A DNA stretch of 64,000 nt from Sipunculus nudus (taxonomy: Eukaryota > Annelida > Sipuncula > Golfingiida > Sipunculidae), in assembly GCA_026874595.1 (NCBI GenBank), contig CM049318.1, positions 3,535,741 through 3,599,740 on the forward strand, read 5' to 3'. Positions 13,548 through 24,200 of this stretch are shown in pieces. The stretch's first letter is position 1. Every line of letters starts with the position of its first letter. The notes under the pieces are model-generated. The model saw only the letters and a list, made by a program, of their open reading frames with translations, was not told the origin of the DNA and did not search any database. A program made the translations under genes and the position numbers.

Positions 13548-16027
13548 TGTGGTAGTTACTAGGATCTATATAAAAAAAGTGTGGTAGTGACTAGGATCTA
13601 TATAAAAAAAGTGTGGTAGTTACTAGGATCTATATAAAAAAAGTGTGGTAGTGACTAGGATCTATATAAAAAAAGTGTGGTAGTTACTAGGATCTATATA
13701 AAAAAAGTGTGGTAGTTACTAGGATCTATATAAAAAAAGTGTGGTAGTGACTAGGATCTATATAAAAAAAAGTGTGGTAGTTACTAGGATCTATATAAAA
13801 AAAGTGTGGTAGTGACTAGGATCTATATAAAAAAAGTGTGGTAGTTACTAGGATCTATATAAAAAAAGTGTGGTAGTTACTAGGATCTATATAAAAAAAG
13901 TGTGGTAGTGACTAGGATATATATATATATATCAAAAACGGTGGTAGTGACTAGGATATATATATATAAAAAAACGGTGGTAAAGACTAGGATCTATAAA
14001 AAAAACGGTGGTAGTGACTAGGATCTATATAAAAAAAGTGTGGTAGTTACTAGGATCTATATAAAAAAAGTGTGGTAGTTACTAGGATCTATATTAAAAA
14101 AAGTGTGGTAGTGACTAGGATCTATATAAAAAAAAAGTGTGGTAGTTACTAGGATCTATATAAAAAAAGTGTGGTAGTTACTAGGATCTATATAAAAAAC
14201 GGTGGTAGTGACTAGGATCTATATAAAAAAAGTGTGGTAGTTACTAGGATCTATATAAAAAAAGTGTGGTAGTTACTAGGATCTATATAAAAAAAAGTGT
14301 GGTAGTGACTAGGATCTATATAAAAAAAGTGTGGTAGTTACTAGGATCTATATAAAAAAAAGTGTGGTAGTGACTAGGATCTATATAAAAAAAGTGTGGT
14401 AGTTACTAGGATCTATATAAAAAAAGTGTGGTAGTTACTAGGATCTATATAAAAAAGTGTGGTAGTGACTAGGATCTATATAAAAAAAGTGTGGTAGTTA
14501 CTAGGATCTATATAAAAAAGTGTGGTAGTGACTAGGATCTATATAAAAAAAGTGTGGTAGTTACTAGGATCTATATAAAAAAAGTGTGGTAGTTACTAGG
14601 ATATATATAAAAAAAGTGTGGTAGTGACTAGGATATATATATATATATATCAAAAACGGTGGTAGTGACTAGGATATATATATATAAAAAAACGGTGGTA
14701 AAGACTAGGATCTATAAAAAAAACGGTGGTAGTGACTAGGATCTATATAAAAAAAACGGTGGTAGTTACTAGGATCTATATAAAAAAAGTGTGGTAGTTA
14801 CTAGGATCTATATAAAAAAAGTGTGGTAGTGACTAGGATCTATATAAAAAAAGTGTGGTAGTGACTAGGATTTATATAAAAAAAGTGTGGTAGTTACTAG
14901 GATCTATATAAAAAAAGTGTGGTAGTGACTAGGATCTATATAAAAAAAGTGTTGTAGTTACTAGGATCTATATAAAAAAAGTGTGGTAGTGACTAGGATC
15001 TATATAAAAAAAGTGTGGTAGTTACTAGGATCTATATAAAAAAAGTGTGGTAGTTACTAGGATCTATATAAAAAAAGTGTGGTAGTTACTAGGATCTATA
15101 TAAAAAAAGTGTGGTAGTGACTAGGATCTATATAAAAAAAATGTGGTAGTTACTAGGATCTATATAAAAAAAGTGTGGTAGTTACTAGGATCTATATAAA
15201 AAAAGTGTGGTAGTTACTAGGATCTATATAAAAAAAGTGTGGTAGTTACTAGGATCTATATAAAAAAAGTGTGGTAGTTACTAGGATCTATATAAAAAAA
15301 AGTGTGGTATTTACTAGGATCTATATAAAAAAAGTGTGGTAGTTACTAGGATCTATATAAAAAAAGTGTGGTAGTGACTAGGATCTATATAAAAAAAGTG
15401 TGGTAGTTACTAGGATCTATATAAAAAAAGTGTGGTAGTTACTAGGATCTATATAAAAAAAGTGTGGTAGTTACTAGGATCTATATAAAAAAAGTGTGGT
15501 AGTGACTAGGATCTATATAAAAAAAGTGTGGTAGTTACTAGGATCTATATAAAAAAGTGTGGTAGTTACTAGGATCTATATAAAAAAAGTGTGGTAGTTA
15601 CTAGGATCTATATAAAAAAAGTGTGGTAGTTACTAGGATCTATATAAAAAAAAGTGTGGTAGTTACTAGGATCTATATAAAAAAAGTGTGGTAGTTACTA
15701 GGATTTATATAAAAAAAGTGTGGTAGTTACTAGGATCTATTAAAAAAAGTGTGGTAGTTACTAGGATCTATATAAAAAAAGTGTGGTAGTTACTAGGATC
15801 TATATAAAAAAAGTGTGGTAGTTACTAGGATCTATATAAAAAAAGTGTGGTAGTTACTAGGATCTATATAAAAAAAGTGTGGTAGTTACTAGGATCTATA
15901 TAAAAAAAGTGTGGTAGTTACTAGGATCTATATAAAAAAAGTGTGGTAGTTACTAGGATCTATATAAAAAAAGTGTGGTAGTTACTAGGATCTATATAAA
16001 AAAAGTGTGGTAGTTACTAGGATCTAT
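13548..16027 (+). repeat. 2,458-bp tandem segmental duplication, copy 2
   Basis: This is the second copy of the preceding segment and stays in register to the end of the array at gatctat (about 16027). The lack of drift in A-run and TA-run lengths at the tested landmarks points to a very recent duplication, or to an assembly duplication. Confidence 0.9.
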
Positions 16028-16040
16028 TAAAAAACGGGGG

Positions 16041-18198
16041 AAGTGACTAGAAACTACCAAACAACTAAAGGTTTATCATGCTTTGTTAAAAGCGTTGAAC
16101 ACTTTCTTCCCGCGCAGAAAAAATGGCATATCCGCAGAGTATCGCTGAATATACTCGATTGAAGAAATATATATCACAGGAATGTTTAAATAAACATATA
16201 TTAGATCTCATAAAATATTAAACAGTAAAAAATACGCTATTATTGTCATAGATTAAACGAAGAGAGACTGCAGTCCGTATTATATGTTTGGACTGTCAGA
16301 AGTCAAAACTTATATGTTATCAACAATTTGGCATGATGTTCTTCACCTGAGACCTGCTGTTGATGTATATCAATAATGTAATAATATATTATCATATAAA
16401 CACTTTCGTGTATAATCAAGGAATTGGAAAAACAATGTTGGTTAGGAAATACACAGGTAAAATGTATGTATTATGTATTTTAGCTATATATTTGATATTC
16501 TTAATATAATAATAATGAAAAGTACACACAGAACGAGGCCCCTTTAACGTTTAATCCGTATAAAAAGATTTCCGTTGTTTGTGAAATGACAAAATTAATA
16601 TAAATTTATATTCCTGTCCATTTCAGTCTTGACGTTTGCATTATCTGCCTTCCTTACGCTATCTTTCCCTGTGACTGGTGCCGTATGGTACAGGTCGGCT
16701 TCCTTTCCGTCTCCATTTAAGGTTTATTGGTCAGTTGTTTTTCCTGAGCATTCAAACAATAATGATGGTGGCCGCCCTGAGCCGGTGATTTATATAAGAA
16801 ACGTCTGTGCCTGTTACAAAAACCACTAATAACAACATCTAAATATGTCATGCGGGCAACATGATGGATACCTTACCGCGTGGTGTCAATCCAGCTCAAG
16901 CCGTGGATTTTCCGTCTCACTATCAGAGGTCACGTGGTTCATAGATGGTAGATTCCTTTTTAACTTTATGCTATATATGGCTCATTTTGTGATCCTTCAG
17001 ACCAGAGTAAAGCATTCCTGTGCAGGTGTTTGCAATTAAAACCAATCAAGAACTGTGGTTGAAATAAATCATCGCGGAATGCGATTTTCCTGCTATTTCT
17101 TAAGGATTACCATGACAGCTGAGTTATCGGCTATTACTGTAGTATTAAATCAGATCCTCCCTTGCCACTGTCTAAGTTTAATTGCTTTCGGTAACTAGGG
17201 TTGACTGATGGGGATGTTTTTGATTAGCAGCATCCAACATCATCGCTACAGAAATTATTGGCCGTTAATGATATGGCCTGTAATTTAATGTGGGACTATC
17301 AAGAAAATTTATCTGACGATTGAATATTTAATGAAAATAAATTATCATTATAATAAAATTAGGCAAAATTCATAATTTGTCTATATATTTCTTTTAAAAT
17401 ATTAACTGTTCTCACATCTCAGATATCAGAAATTATTAAAAAAAATCAAATCAGAAAATTAATTGATCTACATGTGTTTTCCTTTTTCATTTAACATTTA
17501 TCGTTCTTACACCTAAATATAAGGAAATTATTTAAAAAAAAATGGAATATAAAAATAATTGATATGTCTTTGGTTTTCTTTTAAAATATAACCGTTCTTA
17601 TATCTTAAATATTAGATTTAACCCATCAATAACATTCAAAGAAATCAATAGACACAATGTCCGCATCCGAAAACCTCCCGAAAACTGCGCAAATAGGGAA
17701 CAACTGTGCGTTAGCATATACTGCAGCTGCTATAAACCTCTCACTCTAATTCACTTTAAACATTTCACACCTTTTCCCGGGTGGGCAATATCAATCCCCT
17801 ATATAAAGTGTAGCGACAGATAAGGTAGCTTGATATAAAAAAACATCAACCCCGACAACTGGAATATACATCAAATACTAATTGGTGGATAGCGAGTCTT
17901 CAAACTGACGTAGAATTGGTGACATGACTACTTATAAGTCGTTGGCCAATAGACCGAAGCCGGTACACTGCGAGGTAACGACCACTTGTGAACAGCATTT
18001 TTGTCCGGGTTAATATCACCGCACGTACGCAATCCCTATCATGACCTTACATAGCGGTTATACATTTCAAATCTTGTATTTTTGTTATACATGCTTTACA
18101 TGGATAAATCAAATTTCGACACGCTGCATAGCATTCAAAAGTGCATTTAAAAGAAAGATACATGTAGTTATGGAGATAAAATCTATTTTTACAATAGG
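16041..18198. other. Unique AT-rich DNA, no gene recognised
   Basis: No repeat structure or coding domain is seen. Around 16600-17040 the composition is less AT-biased, and short frames exist on the plus strand after a pyrimidine-rich stretch ending in cag (about 16605-16625). The peptides match no family I recognise and have no clear exon boundaries. Confidence 0.5.
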
Positions 18199-18730
18199 CT
18201 AAGAAAATGGAGGTCCGAGATCAGCTTTTTTGTCACCAGTAAGCGTAACCTGTCTTCTACTGGCGTAGGTGCTGTCATAGGCTGTCGCCAGGTGGCATGG
18301 GTTGTCGTAAGTCCTGTCGTAGGCTGTCGCTAGGTGACGTGGATTGTCGTAGTTGGTGTCGTGAGCTTTTTTTACATAATGCAGGGCATATCCTAGGCTC
18401 CTATTCTCACAAAGCACCGGGTAGAGAGTCGTCGAAGCTTGTCGCGGGGGGACGTAGCATGTATTCTGGTGTCGCAAGGCTGTCGCCATTGTGGTCGTAG
18501 GTTGTCGTAGATGTGGTCGTAGGTTTCCGTAGGTGATTGTCCTTTGCCGCTGCGACTATGTCGCCGGTTGTTTGCAGCTTTTCGTAGCAGACAGTCGTCA
18601 ACCTGTTGTAGCTTGTTGTGGACTTTTGTCGTAGCGGTGGTCCTGTCGCCTGTTTTTCGGCGATCATGAGGCGACAGCCTTGTCGCCTGTGATCGCTTTA
18701 AGAGTCGCCCTTTTCTTGTTAGACAGTCCA
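18199..18730. repeat. Degenerate GTCG-rich repeat block
   Basis: Words such as tgtcgtagg, ctgtcgcc, tgtcgct and ggtcgtagg recur roughly every 8-20 bp in one orientation for about 500 bp, in a context otherwise poor in CpG. Several overlapping open frames on both strands result from this composition. No terminal inverted repeats were found at its edges. It resembles in style the CGACAC-rich subterminal arrays of the transposon at 19311, so it could be a decayed relative. Confidence 0.6.
18660..18696. repeat. GC-rich hairpin at end of GTCG block
   Basis: gcgatcatgaggcgac pairs with gtcgcctgtgatcgc around a short gcctt-type loop, with one bulge. It sits at the right end of the GTCG-rich block, a position that would suit a terminal structure of a mobile element. 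Confidence 0.6.
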
Positions 18731-18739
18731 ATTTACAAG

Positions 18740-19307
18740 ATGTACAAGATAAAGAAAACAGGCATGATTTTGCGTATCTACGAAAGAATATACGTTATAT
18801 TTCGTTAACATCTCAAACAAACCAATATAGTCCCCCAAAAAATTAATAAATTATAATATATATATGTATATATAATAGATTATTTTATAAATATGTACAT
18901 TACTCAAAGGTTCTTCTGTTTTTTTTTAACTTGATTATCTAGACGATGACCAGTAATCTATAATATATTTTACTTATAATTTGTATTTATTGCGACCGAC
19001 CTTTTCTAATTATCATATAATCGAATAGTTCACTGATATAAAATATTCATTACCTAATCTTTCATTAGGTTATTTTAGATTTAAAGGCTACATTTTATAC
19101 TGTTAGTAATAATCCGCCATCATCCGTGTCAAATTGATCAAATTCTTCAGAAATTAAATCGTTTTAAGTAAAAAACCTGCAACCACTTATATAGGACGTG
19201 AATATTTGACTTTTTTTATTATCTTGCAAAATTCAATTGTTCTAGTTAATGAAGAACAGCCAACCAACCCAAAGGACCCCATAAAATTCATCCATTTGCC
19301 AATAATA
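18740..19307. other. AT-rich spacer, nothing recognised
   Basis: Low-complexity A/T sequence with a short tatatatatgtatatata stretch near 18860. No repeat family or coding potential is seen. Confidence 0.5.
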
Positions 19308-19310
19308 TAA

Positions 19311-21249
19311 AGGGGTGAACCCACGAAGGCCGACACGCATCTCGACACAGCGCGACGCAGGCCGACACAGAAATCAGGCGACACACACCGACACTTGGTC
19401 GCCCAGCGTGTCATGAAGTGTGTCGTGCTGCCAAAATAACAAACCAATTGACCGACACACCCGCGACACACATTAGGGTTCACGACACGGAGATTATCGT
19501 GTGTTGGCCGGAAGTTGACCATAAACCTTTTTAGATTATCTGTTGCAAGTGTTTAGCAATAAAGCTATAGCCACTTTGTATTTTATATTTTGAATTTTAA
19601 GACTTAAACAAGACAAAGGCTCTGATGACAATCGGGCGCGTTTGAGCGATACTCACATGAGTGCTGTTTTTCAGGAAATATGAGGGGGGCAATCCACCAG
19701 AGTTCGGGCAAAAGCACCGTTCATGATAATGAGGACAGTAAAACCACCAACCAGAATATAAAAACTTTCTAAATCTCATTTTCCAACACATAATACGGTA
19801 TATATAATTTGAGAATAAAAGTTAATTTTGCTTAGTTTTTTCATTATTATTTGTTTACACATTCACGATATCCTACTATTTCTTGTTATGAGATGCTCAA
19901 TTGACAGAATTGATATAAATATAAAGAAACAAGTAAAACTGAAAATATAATCTCGAAATCGTTAAGTACAAAAGTATGCGATTGGTTCCCCTAAAAAGTG
20001 AAGGGAACACATGATACTTTGTCAACATGTTACTTTGAAGATATTTCTAAAAAGGAAGGGGGGGGGGGCATGCGCCCCCACCCCCACCCCCAACCACGAG
20101 GCCCATGATTTCTGACGTTCCTGACGTTATTGATGACATTGATACTTTATATTACACTTTGCTACCATTCAATTAATTATATATTTATTTTTTAATTTTG
20201 TGATCACTGTAGGGCTTGTATATCGGTTTCTAAATCCATCATTTTACCTCTACTTGATTCAAGTGTTAGCGCAACAATTTCCCCAGGTGCTTATATACTG
20301 GCCAAAGCTCCTTTTGGCTAATGCTTTGAATGATCAGTGCCTTGAGGGAGGGGTAATGTTCAACAGCTGTAAACTATCAAGACATGGAAAAAGCGTATGA
20401 TTTTCCAGACCGAATATAAAATAATGGTGGGAAAGGGGGAGAGCAAAGGGCTTAAACAAGATATTTGTTTTAATATTCAGTAGTCTATCTAGTAAAGGAG
20501 GTTAAATTCGGGTCATTCTGTGATATGAGAATATATCTACCCTAAAGAGAAAGAGCAGCCCCTGCGGTTTTGCTCAGGTTTGTGTTTTGTTTTTAAGGAC
20601 CTGCTTCAAAGGACCTGATACATAAAATAATTTTTTTTCAGTTTTTTTATTAACTGATTTGTTTTTTTTTTATTCATTCAATATTAAAAGTATAAATGCA
20701 GAATATAGTGAATATGCTGTTTATTAAAAAAACTAAGAAACATTATACATTCAGAACTTTTATGCAGAAAATTATATAAACGTACAAAGAAAATTGAGCG
20801 TATCGTCAATACGTTTCGGATATCGAATTGAGTGTATCGCAATACGTATTGTACCTAAATAGGCAGACCGATACCCGGTCCGATGATAGACAACAGAAAA
20901 TTGCCTCCTGATTGGCTGGAACGCATGAAAGTGACCTTGACATTGACCCACTCACTCCACGTAATGCTGCGTGTCGGTATGTGCCGTAAAAAGTGTGTCG
21001 CACGTCCAGTTTCACTGCACAATCCGTGACGAGTTGCGTCGAGTAGAAACCGACGCAACCCGACACGCGTTATTATCGCACGACAATTCGAACATGTTCG
21101 ATCGTGTCGCAAGGCCCGCGATGCAAAGCCGACATGCCTCTTGTGTCGTGTGCTTCTCCACGACGTGTCGTGTGAGCTGGTCCACTGCCACGACACAGCG
21201 TGTCGAGAGACGTGTCGGGACGCGTGTCGGTTTCTGTGGGTTCACCCCT
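19311..21249. mobile_element. PIF/Harbinger-like non-autonomous DNA transposon, complete
   Basis: Both ends carry the perfect 14-bp inverted repeat AGGGGTGAACCCAC (19311-19324 and 21236-21249). TAA lies directly outside each end (19308-19310 and 21250-21252), the 3-bp TWA-type duplication known for PIF/Harbinger elements. Inside the ends the similarity continues as CCGACACGC(A/G)TC(T/C)CGACAC. Arrays of cgacac/gtgtcg words fill about 19330-19500 and 20970-21235 in inverted orientation, as expected of subterminal transposase-binding sites. The ~1.4-kb AT-rich interior has no recognisable DDE transposase or Myb-like gene; its open frames are short and unremarkable. Mobilisation would therefore depend on a transposase supplied elsewhere. 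The structure is clear; the superfamily name rests on the duplication length and end sequence. Confidence 0.85.
20058..20091. repeat. G-run / C-run hairpin inside the transposon
   Basis: Eleven Gs are followed by catgcg and then three runs of five or so Cs. The two halves can pair as a hairpin, and the C-rich strand's complement has several G-runs capable of quadruplex folding. Confidence 0.75.
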
Positions 21250-21252
21250 TAA

Positions 21253-24200
21253 CTATAACATAGATCGTATATTTTTTTTTTGCAACAAATTTCACTTGAT
21301 GACATTTGGGAATTCGCCGGTCTCCATGGGAGCATATGTAAGGTTACGTACACGACGAACAGCGAACATCTGATTGTTTTTACAATAATTCCATCTGGGA
21401 TTTAATGAAAGCCAGTGCATATTTTTTAAAGAATTAATTTCCCATAAGCAGTTTTTTACACATAAATCTTTTGAAGCCATTACTTCGAGTAATACTTTCG
21501 AATCTAAGACGTTATATACAGGAAGACCAAAGACATCTTGAGAAATACCAAAACTGGCATCTTATTAAGATAATAACAGAAAATAAAAGGATCATGATTT
21601 TTTTTTATTCATTATCATTTTTATATGGATGACCCTTGTGAAATACTTTCATCGACAATCCCGGGAAAAAGGCACCCAATATTTTTTTTCTCTGATCTCT
21701 GATAGGCTGGTATATTCTGGTCAGTACTGTTGTTAAGGAAGCATCCCTTTATCTTAATATAAAATTCCTAACGTACATAATGTTTCAAACCTTGCTTTGC
21801 GTTCTATATAATTAAACTTTTGTATAAATCAAAGTTTTGATAATAAATACCGAGGGTTTAATGTTCAATTTTAAACAGATAAAAATATATGAAGATACAG
21901 AAAAACGGGAAATATTGGCATATATTGTAACGTGAGCCCACTAAACTCTTAATTTTTATAAGTTTCAAACATAATAAAACAATAACTGAACATCAATTAC
22001 ATTTAAACATAGATAAAATTTAAATGATAAATACTTTATGAAGTCAACCATCAAAATAGGATGACAATTGAATGATTTCTGATAAAAGGATTCTTGCCAG
22101 AAATACTCGCAAATCAACTTGTGTTCAGGAGACCATGAAGCAGTGACCTGATTTAGGGGTTTAGGGACACGGTATTGCTCATTGTTTTCTGCAATATTTT
22201 ACTGAGCACCATGATATTCTCTCATAATCAATTAAATTGGTTGCCTTTTTGCTTAATCAATAATAAAACGAATGTGTATGTGCATCTAACGGAGTCATTT
22301 TATCCAGATAAAATATTCTAATTCTATCAGAGATATAAGATAGACGGGCATAAAAGAGCGGACATTAAAGGGAATTAAACATTACCCGGACAATTACATT
22401 GACTTTTCTGCGTGGTGTTCATGTCAGACTTAATTTATTCTTTTAATATTTGCCTCCGCGAGGAGGGTGTGTGTTCATCTGTGTGTGTGTGTGTGCGTGC
22501 TTAATAACAATATAACTAGCGTATTCATGATCGGAATCCCATAAATACTTTTTGGTATTTCGGGAATGGGCAAATGAAGAATAAATTAGATTTTGGTGTG
22601 GATTCAATAATGAACCAGGCAACCTTGCATTCCTTTGAATGCTGACTTCTAGTTTAAGTATAAATTTAAGTGATTAAATCCTATCTCTTTTGAACCGCTG
22701 GCATTTCCTGCGGCTCATACGAAATTCAAGAAATATGCAGGAGGATTAGCCAGTAGACCAGGTATAATCTGGTGAATATTGTTAAAAATAAGCATACATT
22801 CAAACGCTGGTCTGTTTTCTTTTCTATCTAACTCTGTCTGTAGGAGGTGAGACGTCGTCAAAATGTCGAAATTTTATACAGTGCAATTTTAGATGTGGCT
22901 CGTACTGACTCTCTAACGCCAGAAGGGCAAACCTGACGCGAAATATTTCCATGTTACCACGGAAAAGTAGTTTAACTTAAGGAGAAGAATAGAAAATTTA
23001 CAGAACGTGCCTTGTTATGCCTTGTTATGTCTCATGTTTGTATGCAGGAAAGAAAAGTAACTAAAAGAGAAGATTTGTAAATTAGGCATAAATCTCTTAA
23101 GCTGTCAGTTTCTGGTGATTTGCGTTTAGTCACGAAACGTCCTGGTTCCTTTTAGAGGTAAAATAAAATAAATAATAGTTTAAGTCTACAATAAGATCAT
23201 TACCCAAGGCTGGCAGCGATCAAAGGCTTTATAAATATATATTTCCCTTTTTAGAGCAGCAATAATGCTGATCGTAATCTCAAGTGCTAGGTAGCATTTA
23301 AAACCAAGCTATAACATGAATTATCTGACAGTCCTAAATATTAGGTAGGGTAGCCGTGACAAACAGGACTCAGTTAGGACCCCCTACTGAGTCGTGACAC
23401 AAGCCAAATTTAGAACCGCCCAGCAAGTCCACGCCACGCTTTATAACCGTATCTCCGCATACAGTCAGCAAGCAGACCGCAGGCAGAAATCTCCCGTACA
23501 TGCAGAACATGTACGAATATATTGGGTTATAACGGAATATGGTGTCGTTGGAGAGATAAGAAAGTTATCAAAAGGTCTAGTGGGTTTATTTGAAGTGACA
23601 CGATACTTGTAAGCCATGAGGCGTTGTCAAAAAATGACGAAAATATTTACATCCACATGGGGCCTTATAATGTGGTCCTCAGAGTTAGATGTCCAGGCAC
23701 TCTGGCAAGCTAATAAGCTGTCCATAATGTCAGAGGGCTGATCTTGCGCTATAGGTAGGGCTGCTTGCCTGCCGTTTCAGGAAACTTCTAGGTGTCGCCT
23801 TGTTGCGGATCCACAACTGTGATACGATCACAGTTGTGGGAATGGCCTGTACAGTTAGGCCTCGTAATGGTGAAATGGTAGACACTGGTAGAAGGCACCA
23901 AAAAAACTCTTAAAACTACTAAATATACACACCAAAATGCATCCGTTAGTGTCTTTGGTAGTAAATGGGTCTTTCTGGCAACTTGACCACGTTCTTACCT
24001 TAATATATATATGAAACATTATCCCTAATGATCCTTGTAAGCCCGCGGTTATTTAAAATAACAATATACAGGAATTTGTAATGAGCGGACGTTGATCGAC
24101 TAGTACCCTGCCCCGACATCTATTATCGCCCGCTTTTCCCAGTTCAAACAGCGATAAGATCAGAGCGGGTTTCCAGTCTAAATTACGTTGCAAAGGACTG

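Larger units (their letters stand above)
10792..16027 (+). repeat. Expanded gtgtggtag monomer block
   Basis: The same variant family fills more than 5 kb to the array end, punctuated by tcaaaaacgg landmarks near 10886, 11472, 12190, 13930 and 14648. Long stretches (for example 12700-13550) are almost pure TTAC monomers. Most of this expansion is explained by the 2,458-bp tandem duplication listed separately. Confidence 0.88.
1..16040 (+). repeat. Satellite array, ~32-bp monomer, ~500 copies
   Basis: The whole tract is built of one short unit: a constant core ggtggtagtgactaggat, then a variable (c/a/t)-(t/c/a)-atata segment, then a run of 5-9 A. Four variants recur: ...gatctatata..., ...gatacatata..., ...gatatatatata..., and a gtgtggtag(t/g)(t/g)ac form. 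Unit length is 30-34 bp and varies mainly in the TA and A runs. The array starts before the window and ends abruptly near 16040 with a degraded unit (cgggggaagtgactag). Every unit has TATATAAA on the plus strand and CTAG in the core. No unit carries a long reading frame. It is tandem satellite DNA; a centromeric or heterochromatic role is possible but not shown. Confidence 0.97.

Noticed and set aside
1-16040. CRISPR array
   Set aside because: The ~32-bp units are contiguous and mutually similar, without unique spacers, and the rest of the window is eukaryotic.
16629-16829. Possible exon with a hydrophobic start (LTFALSAFLTLSFPVTGA)
   Set aside because: A pyrimidine-rich tract and cag precede it, but there is no ATG, no partner exon, no donor site I can defend and no family match.
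18199-18731. Overlapping minus-strand frames of 86-112 codons
   Set aside because: Composition artefact of the GTCG repeat block; three frames are open at once on one strand.
20806-21252. Overlapping frames on both strands at the right end of the Harbinger-like element
   Set aside because: They coincide with the CGACAC subterminal repeats and encode Arg/Cys/Ser-rich peptides unlike a transposase.
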